Part shown: piece by piece, positions 47,502 through 59,509 of the stretch
How positions within the stretch are numbered: the first letter of the stretch is position 1
How the letters are laid out: each line of letters starts with the position of its first letter
Assembly: GCA_010645155.1 (NCBI GenBank)
Contig: CM021312.1
Location: 10,387,677 to 10,451,676 of the forward strand
Length of the DNA: 64,000 bases
From: Tigriopus japonicus
Lineage: Eukaryota; Arthropoda; Copepoda; Harpacticoida; Harpacticidae
Direction: 5' to 3'
The notes under the pieces: generated by a model
What the model was told of the DNA's origin: nothing
What the model saw: only the letters and a program-made list of their open reading frames with translations
Database searches by the model: none
Made by a program: the position numbers and the translations under genes

Positions 47502-48678
47502 ATGGTGTTCTTAAGCCAAATGTTATGTCGCGTGAAACCATTCAATTTTCGCAAACCCATGTATGCCTCAGAATTTTGGGGTTATGACATGCCCACCAAA
47601 ACGAAAGCCTTGCAACGACGCAAAATGTTTCTCATGGCTGGTGAGTGAATACTCCATAGTTTCTAAAAAGGTGGATTCTTATTTTTATTTAACTATTCCT
47701 GACTTTACACACAAAATCATTCAAGCCCATTAAGCTTCTTGTTTCTGTTTTCTTGTTTATGGTATTGAAAATAATTATGAAGAAAAGCTTCAAGCTTGTT
47801 GCCTTCAGAAAGGCTTATTCCGATGAAATTTAGATTTTTTTACCAACGCAAATTGCTCCGTCGATTTGATTGTTCGAAACCAGTGTATTGAAATGATTCT
47901 AAGACCTTTTGTTTGGGGGTTTATCCACAAAATCTTATCTTAAACTAAGACTGAACAATCTTTGGAAACTAATTTATAAATATGATTGTTATTTTCTTGT
48001 CTACCGTATTAGTGGGTAAAGTATGATTGACATTTTCATGGAGAGATGCAAGACTTTTCTCGCAATTTTTCAGGGTTATTGTTACTTTGAATTGGCCTTT
48101 TTAATCTCGCAGGAAATATCTGTCGGTATCAGTTTGGTTCTGCCAAATAGTTGCCAAAATGTTCGCAATAGAAGATTCTTGAAATACCTTTTTCTTTTTT
48201 CACTACGAAAGCCCTGATTCAACTTAATTGGGATTGGAGGCCTATACTTGACCTCATTGGAAAATTATGAAGGTTACGTAAAATTCATATTGGCTTTGAA
48301 TATTTTTCAGCTCATTTTTATTTACGGAAACGAACCAGTGCCAAAATGGCCCAAAATGCGATAGCTAAATCTCTGGAACGTGCCACCAAGAATCGTCCCC
48401 AGAAGCGAAAAGATTTCCACCGTCTGAACGATGGTCGTGTGGAAGCAGGTTTGGAAGAGCTGAACTTTGACCATTGGATTTGGACAGAGGCCTTGGTGAG
48501 GTCTCACATTCATCTGGACGCCAACATGTGTGCCAATTTAGCAATCTTTGAGCCTCGTACGTTTCGCGCTCTAACCGGGATTGCAGCTTACAAGGCAATG
48601 ATACCCAGGGATCAAGGAGGATTAGGGTCACCTATTTGTGGACCTGGTATTGATGTGGTGTCTAAAGGACTGATATAA
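47502..48678 (+). CDS. MRPL20: Mitochondrial large ribosomal subunit protein bL20m
   Basis: Exons 47502-47640 and 48311-48678 join in phase (GCT split after G), giving 168 aa. bL20m binds 23S-like rRNA during assembly of the mitochondrial large subunit. The N-terminus MVFLSQMLCRVKPF is basic and fits a mitochondrial import signal. The body shows the bL20 pattern: KRRKMF-like basic start (here QRRKMFLMAAHFYLRKR), SLERATKNRPQKRKDFHRL, a Trp-containing helix (DHWIWTEALVRS), and ANLAIFEPRTFRALTGIA, which matches the animal LAIxEPxxFxxL signature. A poly(A) signal AATAAA is at 48695-48700. The intron is 670 bp. The gene looks intact. Confidence 0.85.
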
Positions 48679-49012
48679 TGATGTAAATTTAGTCAATAAA
48701 CGTAAAATAGTTGTAAAACAAGGGCTAGATATTCATGTTTCGGATCGGAATTTTGCCCAAAGTATGTCGATTTAAGGTGCCTTTTTAGCTTGGTTCCGAA
48801 GGTTGTGGTTCAAGCAAACATACAGCTGTCTTGGCGTCGGAAGACTTACACCTTATTTTCCATGACATTTAGGAGATAAATGCTGAATCGAAAATGTTGC
48901 TCATCTGCTGAGTGATTTGAGTTCAACTAGTCCATTTTTCACCCAAAAAAGCTATTAAAAAACGCTTCGGTTATACGAAAACTCAAATGAATGCAAGAAA
49001 GGAAGTTTTCCA

Positions 49013-49702
49013 TCAGGAGCTTCTGATTTTACATCCTATATTTTTAAATGTTGCATCAATATTAATCACAAAAAATATTAATCTGCGATATATATTAGGC
49101 CAAGGCATAGAAGACGAACTAAATTTTTTTTTCCTTGCTCGTTCACGGGTTTTTAACCGATGCAAGAAATGATCTCCCTGCAATGTTAGGTCATAGTTTT
49201 TATAAAATATTTGGTCATGAAACGAATTTGAATTTGTCGCTTTTGGGCACCCCGGTATATAGGATTGGTCAGGAACAGTTTGTAGGAAACGATCCAAATC
49301 ACGTTTGAAACTTGACAAAGCATCATCTAATGTGAATATTCGTCTGAGATGTTGAGGAAGAAGGTTGTACAGGTTGGGAGCTCGATTTAAAACTGAAGAG
49401 GTCTTTAAATTTTTTAGCAACTTATTGTCAATTGAAGAAGCTTTATACCTTGGGATACATGTAATACCTCTCCACTCGCTAATCGTGTACTCTATTCCTG
49501 GGTTTAAATAGTAGCCGTGTAGACATTTGAAAACAAAATTTTTGATATCTTTTGTACCGCCGTTGAACACTATAGTTCCAACTTTTGAATAGGGCAATTG
49601 AAGTGTGGCTTTGTTGTGCCTTTTCATGGAGCGAGAGCGTCGACATCTACCACGGCTAGCTTGCACTGTGCATGCACTTGAAAAGAGACAAAAATTCAGC
49701 AT
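49013..49702 (-). pseudogene. LINE ORF2 C-terminal fragment
   Basis: The 229-aa frame resembles the region after reverse transcriptase in CR1/L2-like LINEs of invertebrates. It contains FKCLHGYYLNPGIEY, then RAPNLYNLLPQHLRRI and SFKRDLDRFLQTVPDQS. There is no catalytic domain left. The 5' side runs into a palindromic MITE, so its first ~25 codons are MITE-derived. Confidence 0.7.
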
Positions 49703-49898
49703 TTCTCAAGCAAATGTGCCAAACTTGTAACATAATTTCCTATTCGATGTAGATAAACTATCATTACATTGCTAGAACAAGTCAATGCAATATTTTTTGC
49801 ACAATTTCTTGAATTATGCCAAGTTTTGTCTCTTTGCAAGTGCATGCACAGTGCAAGTTGGTCGTCACGCTTGTCGACGCTTTCGCTCCATGAAAAGG
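49617..49898. mobile_element. Palindromic MITE, GCATGCACTTG family
   Basis: Arms of ~100 bp begin TGCCTTTTCATGGAGCGA on the left and end with its inverse on the right. They share GTCGAC and TGCACTGTGCATGCACTTG. A partial relative lies at 38480-38775. Confidence 0.65.
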
Positions 49899-49927
49899 CA
49901 TTTAGTATTCAAGTTTAACCTTGATCA

Positions 49928-50235
49928 AAATTTCAGCTGATTCCACAAAATAAGCGCCTCTTGCGGTCAGATTGAGACAAAGTTGCCAGCTAGAGAGTAG
50001 GTTCTAATGCCACCTTTGGCAAAACTGTGGAGAAATAGGTTTTTCCTTAGATGGTTACATTTCTTTGCAATGGCATTATGATATCAAACTCCAACATTTC
50101 GGAGAAATGTTGATGTCAAGAAAATCTCTAACGGTTTGCCAATGAGTGGCATTAAAACAAACTTGCTAGCTGGCAACTATGTCTCAATCTGACCACAAGA
50201 GGCGCTTATTTTGTGGAATCAGCTGAAATTTTGTT
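49928..50235. mobile_element. 308-bp MITE with ~70-bp inverted ends
   Basis: Left arm 49928-49998 and right arm 50163-50235 begin AAAATTTCAGCTGATTCCAC and share AAGCGCCTCTTG and GTCTCAATCTGACC (inverted). No certain target duplication. Confidence 0.7.
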
Positions 50236-50404
50236 CAGGGTTCTTTGAGAGAGATGTAGACTCAATAATGTCTGACTTGAAAGAAGTGATTTATATTTTC
50301 CCTCACCCCTCAGGGTGACTAATTTTACAATATTCAGGGTGCTCATTTTCAGTACATGCACTACAGGCACAACAAAGCCACACTTCAATTACCCTATTTA
50401 AATT

Positions 50405-50560
50405 GAGCGTACCATCAATACAGCGGGTAAAGCATCGTTGCACCCTTTCAATCTTGTTTAACCCTGCCGCCCTCATTGGTGCCCAAATTGGGGAGGCATA
50501 TTCCAGATGAGGTTGGACAATTGATTTATAAAGATTGAACTAATTGAACTAATTAGAAAT
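50405..50560 (-). pseudogene. LINE fragment, thumb region
   Basis: Reads SIVQPHLEYASPIWAP ... LNKIERVQRCFTRCI, the conserved stretch just after reverse transcriptase in many LINEs. On the minus strand it precedes the fragment at 49702-49013 in the order expected, so both are probably one LINE interrupted by the two MITEs between them. Confidence 0.65.
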
Positions 50561-53513
50561 ATTGTGACACACTAAGGTGGTAATTTCATTTTGAGTTCGA
50601 AATACCAAGTTTATACCTCGATACCAAGGAACTCAAGGAAAAAAATAAAATGAGTTTTTTTAAACATTATAATCTAAGTAAATAAATGAGCTCCTGTTGA
50701 CTTGATAAGTTTACAGGACTTTTTTAGGAACTTTTATTTTTGAACACTTAATTTTCAGTAGATCAGTCGTAGATTAACACACGATCGTCTCCCTTGGAAC
50801 AATTACGACACAAATTCCCTTAAAGGCACATTTAAATTAAGTGGAAATAAGGTCCATGATTCATTTTTTCCATGAAATTTGTGAACACCCGGGAAAAACT
50901 CACAAGACAGACCCACAGGCATGTCTAGAAAATCAACCTTTGGACAATGTTCATTTTAAACAATTTTGATGGATTTATCCTAGAATTTATTGGATTGAAC
51001 ACGACGACCAAGATCGAGTCGATTTAGTACACAGGAAAAGAGGGAAAAACGGTGCTTTTTATTTTTCTGTGTTGAAAATTTACTCGGTCTTGGTCGGCCG
51101 TGAGCAGTCCACCAAATTCTAGATGCCCTTGATTTTCTTGCCCTTGATCTTCTACTCTTTCATCAAAAACTTTCGATTTTGGGGGGGTGCGCGTCATATT
51201 TTGTTAAATTGCAAAAATAGATCATGTTTTTGCAGATTTCTTTGGTTAAATTGGTTAAAGTGAGAGTGGTGATTTGGCAAGGTACCAGGGTTGCTCCAAG
51301 TCTTGAGAAACGGATCATAAGCGTTGATTTCCGGAATTTGGGTGGAAAAGCCAATGGCACCTATGGTCAGAATTTTGTCGCCAATAGTTTCAGAGCCCTT
51401 AAAAACATGGGCTGAGAAAGTGTTGGTAAACTTGAACACGTCTTAGCATCCTCCAAATAAATGACTTCGATGGTTGACTTGAAGTTGTTTATTGTAATAA
51501 TTTCAAATGAAGTTTCTTTCCCGCTTCCGTCTCCAATAACTCGTTTCTGTTCCTTCTTCTTTCTTCCGTTCTTTTCTATTAAGTTCGATAAGTTTCGATG
51601 ATGTGCTCGGCACGTTCACTTGAATAGAGTTCCACCATTTTTAATTTGTGTTACTTTATTTTCGATATAACACAGTTATTGAGTTCTCCTTTCCTCCAAT
51701 GATTATCAAATATCAAACTTTTGGGCAAAAAGGATTTAAATTTGAAAAGAAATCGTTAAATTTCATTCCTTCAAAAACTTGTTGGAGATTTTTAGGGTCT
51801 TTTGGTCATGCCATTCTCATTTCCCTCTTTTTTCATTTACACTCGTAAGTGTTTTTTCACTCAAAAATATTTTCACTTATGGGCAGTACCAAAATTGAAA
51901 GTGGTGGCCTCTGGTGGTAGACCTGCACTTTTTTCCGGGCTAAATCCTTCGAGGCTTTGCTCTATTAGTACATTCAAGTGGGCTCGTTTTACAACAAATT
52001 TTATTAAATTTAGGTTGGCTTTTTTGAAATCCAAATGTTACTTTCACATCTGTAGAAGTCATCTCTCTTCAAAAGAAATGCTCTAAATTCCTTCAAAAAC
52101 CGAGGTTTAAGCATTTCCAAGTCTTTACTGTCTACCTTGGGTGCAGACGGTGCAGTCCACCGTAGACATTCTCTTTTTCCTTTCATGCAAAAGAGCAGCG
52201 GTTCGGCTGGAGGGAAAATGCCCGCACCGTCCACAAGACGTGCCCACGGTGCCCACACCAACACAAAAGCGACATGGTGACGAAGCTTAGCTCTGAGAAA
52301 CCAAATAGGCTATTTTTTTCTCGGGAGGGGCTTTAAGCTTTCAAAAAATATTATTCAGTCATTTTAAATTTTGATTAGCCTTATTTAGCCTTTCTTTGGT
52401 CATTACAAAATTGTTTAGCCCCTATTTTTGTTCTGAAGACTTGTGCTTTTAAACTATATTGAAAAACAATGCATCATTATGTTATTACAACATTTTAGTG
52501 ACAATTTTTCTTCTATTAACACTTTTGAAAATATTACAATAACCTGAATCACTTGTGTGGTTAATATTTCTAAATGAAGAGAGGTTCTGTGTGATTGTTT
52601 TTAATTTTCGTTTTCCGCTATCTTATTTACACTAAAGATAAGATACATTACATTAGATTCTACAACAAAGAATCAAAACTATTTAAGCTTTTTTCGACTT
52701 TTTGATGAAAATGCATTCATTACATGCCTGTTTCATTCCAAGATCGAGCCACAAAAGTTGGTTTGGTGTGGACACTGTTTGCTGGTCACACTTGTTAAGA
52801 AGGAAAATGAACGTCTCTTTCAAAACGGACGGAAACCTTGGGAAAGCGCCTGAAGCTGATTGGCTTGTCCGGCCCGTGGAATTAGTCAGTTGAGAACCCT
52901 TGGTGGCGGGCCGGGTTGGACGGTGTTTGCACGTTTTATCAAAACATTGGCCTAAGCGGCCTCCCAAGGAAATCGGCCAGCTTGATCGAACATCAGGTCC
53001 TGCCTGATAGCCTCAGCATGATCCGTGGCATCAGCTATCACATTTCTTCCTGCCTCCTCTCACTTGAAAAGCTGACACAAAGTTCCGTACATGCTCGTCC
53101 TCTTAATCACTGAGTGTCTGTTGCATTGGTCAGGTGAAAAAGAAATGTAATTTCTGCCGGCCGGTAGATGAGTGGCCTCATCTGTCAAAGCAGATGTAAG
53201 GCTATGTTGGCAGTAGAGCAAGGACAAATATTAAAATGAAGTTAGAATCAAAGAATAGAATGTGAAAGAATTCTTCAAAATAAAGAAATGCCTCAATTTA
53301 ATCATTTGAACGTTTATGTGTCTTAACTTGAACAACATTGCGATCGGCTTCAAAAATATTCTGTCAGGAAGATTCTCCTTTCACCCTGGCCAAATGACCG
53401 TTTCCGCCCGAACAACTTAGGCCAAGAAACGCTAGGTGGACCCTCGCATGTGTTGGGAGTTAATCTCGAAGCCCTATACCTCTCACACTGCAATATTTGA
53501 AGGGCTTTCTTTG
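50561..53513. other. Intergenic interval, no secure gene
   Basis: 51194-51439 (minus) could be a Kelch-repeat scrap (GDKILTIGAIGFSTQIPEINAY), too short to call. 52010-52264 (minus) and the GC-richer 52800-53110 have short ORFs without motifs. No repeat edges were found. Confidence 0.3.
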
Positions 53514-53521
53514 GCCGTTCC

Positions 53522-54009
53522 CAGACCTACGATGTAATTGTTATTGCAATTACAATTACATAATTTCAATTACATTTCCAAGTAATTGCAATCAATTACA
53601 TTTGAGATCAAAGTAATTGTAATTGTAATTAATTACATTTCATCCAATGTAATTGACAGTTTTCAATTACAAATTACAATTATATTTTCACCTACAAAAC
53701 AAGTTCTGGGATTAAAAATTTGTCAAAGACCCAACTTTTAAAAAAAATTCAGTTTGAAAATAGATGTACCTAATCTCGACAAGTTTTTGACGTTACTTAC
53801 AAGTTATTGCACTGAAAGAGAAAGGATTTCTAGTTGCGCTTGAAGAATAAATGTAATTTAATGCAATTCAATTACTTTTTGGAAGTAATTGCAATTGAAA
53901 TTAATTACATTTCATAATTAAGTAATTGTAATGTTATTTAATTACTTTTGTGACTAAAGTAATTGCAATTGTTGTTGATTAAATTTCAAAAGTAATTGAC
54001 ACAGGTCTG
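53522..54009. mobile_element. hAT-type MITE of the TAATTAC family
   Basis: Ends CAGACCT and AGGTCTG, flanks GCCGTTCC (53514-53521) and CCCATTCC (54010-54017), 6 of 8 identical. Both subterminal parts are runs of GTAATTGCAATTACAATTAC-like units, as in 16778-17643. Confidence 0.68.
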
Positions 54010-54690
54010 CCCATTCCTCAAAAAAATGAAAAATATCAGAGTTCCTATTCCTTTACCCATAATGAGGAATTCGTTAATCATAATCATGAATTATTTTTAA
54101 TAGAAAGGAATGGCATTACAAGTTACTTTTCAAACTTAAGTATTCATTTGAAAGGTGATGAAATGTGCGATTTTCAACATCTCAAGAACACTAATAGATT
54201 TGTTCAAGTAACTTTAAACATCGTACGATTCCAAAATCTAGACGACTAAAGGCTTACACTTTAAAAAACATTTAGCATCTCAGATGTTATGCTCAAGTTT
54301 CTAAAACCAAAAAATAACTAAAAATAACAAAATGAAAAATTTGCAAAATATTAAAAAAAAGTTTTTACCGTAAAAGTCAATCAAATCTTGGAAACCTCCA
54401 AAACTTGATTTTTTTTTGTCAAAATACCTCAATTTCTTTCCAAAAAAACTGGGGAAAATTGGAAAAATAATTTTTTCCACAAAGTTTTCAATAAATTTCA
54501 AATTCGGTCTCTGATGATAAAAATCAATTTCAATATGTGACAATAAAATTTTGCCCACAACTTTTGCTTTGAGGTTGAGTTTTGAGTTGAGGTTGGCTCA
54601 GAAATCAAGACACTTTGCCCCAGTTTTGCCATGTTTTATGTTGTATCTTGTATCTAGTGGCGAATTTTGAAACTTTTTTTTTTTAAAATG

Positions 54691-55968
54691 AGATGGAAAG
54701 TGTTCCGGTAGTATACTGTGAACTTTTGTTTAACCACTGACGTATCGGGGTTAAAGTATACGCAGGCAAGGACATCTCTAAAGAAGGACGGCGACAGTCG
54801 CTGTCACCGAAACATCAATTGATTTGCAACTGAACAAGAGTGGAAAGTATTCCGGTAGTACACTATGAACTTGAGACTTATGAAACCACCGACATGGGGT
54901 TAAAGTATACTCAGGCTTGCTAGTTTGCTCATGTAGTTGTCAAGTGAAGCAAGGTTTCTTGAACTGTAATGAAGAATCATTTGTTACAGTGTTTGGGGTT
55001 ATCCTTTCCCTCTTGTTGCTTAGCAGAAGACAATTCTACTTTAAAATCAAAAGTCAAAATGAAATTCTAATATGGCCACGCGTACTAGCGCGTTCTTAAA
55101 AGTGCCGAGTGTAAGTGCTTCCCCAGATGGCGTAGGTTCGAATCCTGTTAGGGGTCGGATTGAAGCTGTCGGGAGAAATCCTTTTTTAATGAGGTCACTT
55201 ATTTTTGTGCTTCTGTTAAGAAGTTAATTAACATTGATTCGTTTGTTAATCTTACACGTGTTCTTCATCTTGTACTTATAACTCTTTAATTATACAAATT
55301 GTACAAGGTACGTGAGTAATTGGCTCTTGTATCTCCAAAAAATTTTTGGTATCATTTACGAAAATAGATTCGTTTTGGCGACACTGAGACAAAACGTTTT
55401 GAAGCAAAGTTCCAAGCAATCTCCCCATGAATCAATTCATGTATTAAGAAATCCTTGATCAATTTAATGTAAAAATAGATACCTACGTGTAGGGCTTCAA
55501 CGGAAATAGTATCAGAATAATTTCCCCACAAGCATCGAAAAGCAAGTATTCTTTTTTGCACTGCTTTGTAATTATAATATCAATTAGTTGGTGTAATATA
55601 ATAGGTTGCCAATTGCTGAATGTTCATTATTGGCGTAAATTTGACATTAGTGATCATGTAAATAACAACAATGCCATTTATTAACATTGATAAAAATCTT
55701 CAGTTATGTAACATCACTAATAAAACATTTCAGTAGGCTTAACCGAAACTGACATTTTGTTGAAGGTTTTAAACAAAAGTGCTTTCAATCCATGTTCAGG
55801 ACATCAAGGATAATGAAAGTAAAAACAACTAAAAATTACCAGCTTTTCACAATCAATGAATCTATTTGTAGATTTTGGTTGGTGCTTGATAGGCTTATAT
55901 AAACTTTATTAGACTACCAAACGATGATGCGGTAGCAGAACAAAGAACAGAATCAAATGTCGATCTGG
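54691..55968 (-). repeat. Left arm of the 6-kb inverted repeat (SDR upstream unit, gene missing)
   Basis: This is the inverse of 59510-60884, with near-identical sequence over most of its length. It includes both upstream modules (54691-54763 and 54839-54912 inverted) but stops just short of the SDR coding start. It lacks the tandem duplication present in the right arm and carries a 119-bp tRNA-like insertion. Confidence 0.88.
55061..55179 (+). mobile_element. tRNA-Leu-like (SINE-type) insertion
   Basis: The 119 bp are absent from the matching place in the right arm, with AAAT at both borders. It contains a perfect B box GGTTCGAATCC (55135-55145), an A-box-like TATGGCCACGCG, and a class II-like long variable region, as in tRNA-Leu. 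The acceptor stem does not pair well, so it is a tRNA-derived insertion and not a working tRNA gene. Confidence 0.6.
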
Positions 55969-56609
55969 GGCCTATGTTACGAAAGATCGAGGTCCGACTG
56001 GACACTCGTAAATTCTGTGACAAAACATTGACTTCAAGAATAGGGATGCCATTATTTTTTGCATAATTTCAAGTACTCTGTACTCAATTTCAATAATTTT
56101 CTACAATAATTAGCCTTACCGGATGCAAATATACCCCGATAACGTTCCGCCAATATTTCCCTGTGCTGCTGCATCGCGAGACTAAGCACGGAACAATGTC
56201 GAACGACTGAAAAACCGAAGCAACATCGCTGCTCCCACCCTCACCCGTACCCGCACCCTTAACACTAATGGAGCATCGTCAACGCCATCAACATCAGCCG
56301 CTACGGAAATACCGGACTTAAACGGGAATATTGGTATGTCTTTTTCTGCATTATTTCTGTAATAAATAGGCGTTAAAATAGATTTTGCGACAGTTCAAAG
56401 AAATATGAGCAGCTACGTTCCGAATATTCAAGTCTTTGTACATGTTTTTGCCTACAGACGGAAATTTCCCATGTACCCAAGAAACATCGAGTTTGAAGAA
56501 AAGAACTACGTGCAGTATAAAGTGTCAAACTGATTTGAAATTTCATGGTCCAACACCGTCTCAAGTTGGCATTTTGTGTTGCGAAAAGTACTTCCCGGAC
56601 AATGGTGAT

Positions 56610-56735
56610 TGTCGAATCTCCCAATTAGCGGTGCTCGTGCTCGAACCAAAGAAAGTGTGAAAAGAGGAGGAGTGGAGCGAACCATCCACAAACACGGAGA
56701 ACGACGAGACACAACTCGAGCGCCACAACATCGAC
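56610..56735. repeat. 126-bp direct repeat, left copy
   Basis: It matches 58553-58678 with two mismatches. It starts TGTCGAATCTCCC and reads into RNase H coding sequence. Confidence 0.85.
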
Positions 56736-58571
56736 TTTGGGCTTAGACGCTTTCGTCCGTATCTTCTCGGCAACCCTGACGTCAGCGTACACACCGACCA
56801 CAAACCCCTGGTGGCCGTATTCAAGAACTCCCGGCACGGATCGATCAGAACAGAAAGAATAAAATTAAGACATCAAGACGTCAACTACTCCGTGACACAC
56901 ATTCCTGGGGGGGTCAACCCGGCCGACTTCTGCTCAAGAAACCCGGTCCCGTGGACACTCCTTCCACACTTTGTGAAGGAGGAAGCAAACGAAAGCGAAA
57001 AACTTTTATACCGCTTACACACGGGAGGCATCCTCGCCGACCTGGGGATCAACAGAATCGTCAAAGCAACCCAAGAGTGCCACGAACTCGTTCCACTGGC
57101 CAAGTTAGTGTCGAACAACACGCCGCCCCCCAAGCAGGGCCCACTCCGCCCATACAGACAAGTCTTTGCCGAACTGGCGAGTACGCGCAAGGGTACAGTT
57201 TTGAGGGGCGAAAGGATAGTGATGCCGGTATGTCTTCGCCAGGAGATCGTAGCCCTAGCCCACGGTACAGCCCATTTGGGTTCTTCAGGCACAAAGAGAC
57301 GCCTCCGAGCAGTCACGTGGTTTCCGGCCATGGACAATATCATTGACGACTACATCAAAACGTGCCCGAGTTGTCGGATGTTTGTCCCCGAACGCGCCAA
57401 GGCCCCCCAGCGAGCCGCATTACCCCCGCCAAGGCCATGGCACACCGTCTCCATCGACCTGTTCGGCCCCATACCGGACGGCCGACATATCGTGGTAACG
57501 CGGTGCAACCTATCAAGATACCCGGCAGCGGTGCCCATTCCATCGCCATCTACCCACCACACAATACAGGCCTTGACTTCAATCTTCACAACCTTTGGAA
57601 TACCAAAAATAATCCGAACTGACAACGCCCCGAACTTCACAAGTCAAGAGTTCCAACATTTCACAAGCACCAACAAGATTCACCACACGTTCTCGCCACC
57701 CTACCACCCCCAAAGCAATCCTGCGGAGTGCACCATGCGGCTGGTGGGAAAAGCCATCAAACTATGCGACCAAACCACACAAGGCGTGGATCTAGCCCTT
57801 ACCCAGGCACTCAAGGACTATCGCGACACGCCACACCCAGCAACAGGCGTGGCTCCACGCCTACTCATCGAGGGGAGAAATGGCATCCCCAAGAAGCTCC
57901 TCGAAACAATCCGTCAGAAAGAATGGGCCCGCCGTAGAGCGGCCCTGACCTCCAAAACCCCAGGCCCTTCAGTCCAACTCCACCCGAACCAGGAGGTACT
58001 AGTAGCCAACAATCGGAGAACGTCCAAGTTCCAACCCGTCTTCCTTCCCGACCCATTCAGGGTCCAGTGGACAAGGGGCCACCATACATACGTGGTTACA
58101 AATCCACAAACAGGCCAAGTACTCACAAGGCACAGAGACCACCTCAAACCCATCCCACCGAGCAGGGTGCACCCACCAACCCGGGTGGTGCTCTCCCCAT
58201 TGGAGGATATGATGCTGGCCATGGGCGGTCCACCCAACCCACCCCAAGATCCGACGGGGCCGCCGAACTCGAGTATCAAGGTAGTGGGGACCCAGACACC
58301 CGCAGCGCCACCCCAAAAACCCGACCAACCAAACAGCTCAAGCACGCCGCCAACTACACCAGGGCCGTCACGCCCAAAACCCAAGCAGAAGTCGACAAGC
58401 ATGGTCTGGCTGCCACACGAACTGGGGCCGGCACTTGAACGTATCCATAGAGCTAGAGGACCCCCAAAGTTCAAAGCCTTCCCACCCACTCGCCCAAATA
58501 CCCGGTCCCAATCCCGCGATAGGCTCGGACACGCCACGGAAAACGTGGGACATGTCGAATCTCCCAATTAG
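56661..58571 (+). pseudogene. Ty3/gypsy-type RNase H-integrase fragment
   Basis: An open frame of 636 codons follows an in-frame TGA at 56658. It starts in RNase H (STNTENDETQLER, FRPYLLG, HTDHKPLV). Next come the H2C2 zinc finger (HGTAHLG ... CPSC) and the integrase core with Asp in SIDLFG (57456), Asp in RTDNAPN (57621) and Glu in NPAECTMR (57726). Only 34 residues separate the last Asp and Glu, one short of the usual 35, next to an NPAE that replaces the common NGxxE. A ~160-aa proline-rich tail follows. Reverse transcriptase, protease and gag are missing, so it is a fragment. GC content is far higher than in the surroundings. The stop lies inside the right copy of the 126-bp repeat. Confidence 0.85.
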
Positions 58572-58678
58572 CGGTGCTCGTGCTCGAACCAAAGAAAGTG
58601 TGAAAAAAGGAGGAGTGGAGCGAACCATCCACAAACACGGAGAACGACGAGTCACAACTCGAGCGCCACAACATCGAC
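58553..58678. repeat. 126-bp direct repeat, right copy
   Basis: Repeats the start of the RNase H region after the integrase, and ends in the same base as the left copy (CAACATCGAC). Confidence 0.85.
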
Positions 58679-58964
58679 CAATGCTGGACCGCAGGGTTCT
58701 GTCTCTGACAATCTGAGAGCTCGCGAATTCTTTAGTGATAGTTGTACTGTTGGTACTCCGGTGAACCTACCAATCATTAGAAATGATGATGGAAATATGG
58801 AATCCAAGTTAATCAAAAGCGGTTTAAAAATGTCAACCAAAGCTCTATATAGGCCCAAAATGGCCAAACCAAATGCAAGAGTTTCTCTTCTTCTACTTGT
58901 TCATTTTTTCGTTTTTTTTTCTTTCAATTATTTTATCGCTTTATTTAGAACAAATATGGTTTAG

Positions 58965-59201
58965 CAGGGATCGGCAACCTCTTTTCGGCCAAGGCCCACC
59001 AAATTTGTCTGGGGACCATCAAACAGATGCTGAGGGGTTTGTGGGCCCACAAGTCAATGATCAATGAACTCTGGGTCCACGAGTATAAATTACATATGGC
59101 TCTCGGGCCCACTATTTACGACTTTCCGCATAGCTCTGGGCCCACCCAAAACCACCCTTGGGCCCACATGTGGGCCCCGGCCTAAATGTTGCCGACCCCT
59201 G
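58965..59201. mobile_element. hAT-type MITE, CAGGGATCGGCAAC family
   Basis: Ends CAGGGATCGGCAACCT and ATGTTGCCGACCCCTG are inverted with few mismatches; CAGGGGTCGGCAAC-type ends are well known from hAT elements. The interior has GGGCCCAC repeats. No target duplication is visible. Confidence 0.65.
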
Positions 59202-59509
59202 AATTATATCTTAAGACTTGCAGCCATTTGCAATATAATTTTTTGTCACTTTTTACTTAAACCATGACTTTTACATTTTAAATGAGTCCCTGAATAAATC
59301 ATCATCATAATTTTAGAAAGCTGGTATTTCATAAAAATGTGTTTCACTTTTAACATAAATTTAGGAAAGCACTGTTATATTCATCTATGCTATTTATCGA
59401 TCATGTGTGCACATCCTTTCTTCCGTAGAAACTTCTCTTGCCTTCTATATCTCAAAGGACCTGTTGATAAGGAGAAACTAGTTTGGTTGATCGGATCGCG
59501 TTGGCTCAA

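Noticed and set aside
51194..51439. Kelch-repeat-like minus-strand frame (GDKILTIGAIGFSTQIPEINAYDP)
   Set aside because: One imperfect repeat without neighbours in frame; too weak for a gene call.
55061..55179. Functional tRNA-Leu gene
   Set aside because: The acceptor stem does not pair and the anticodon arm is irregular.
56436..56660. Frame with ILCCEKYFPDNG that recalls the end of a THAP zinc finger
   Set aside because: The preceding Cys pair and Trp of a THAP domain are missing.
56610..58678. Calling the 126-bp repeats true LTRs
   Set aside because: No target duplication, no primer binding site after the left copy, and most of it reads as RNase H.
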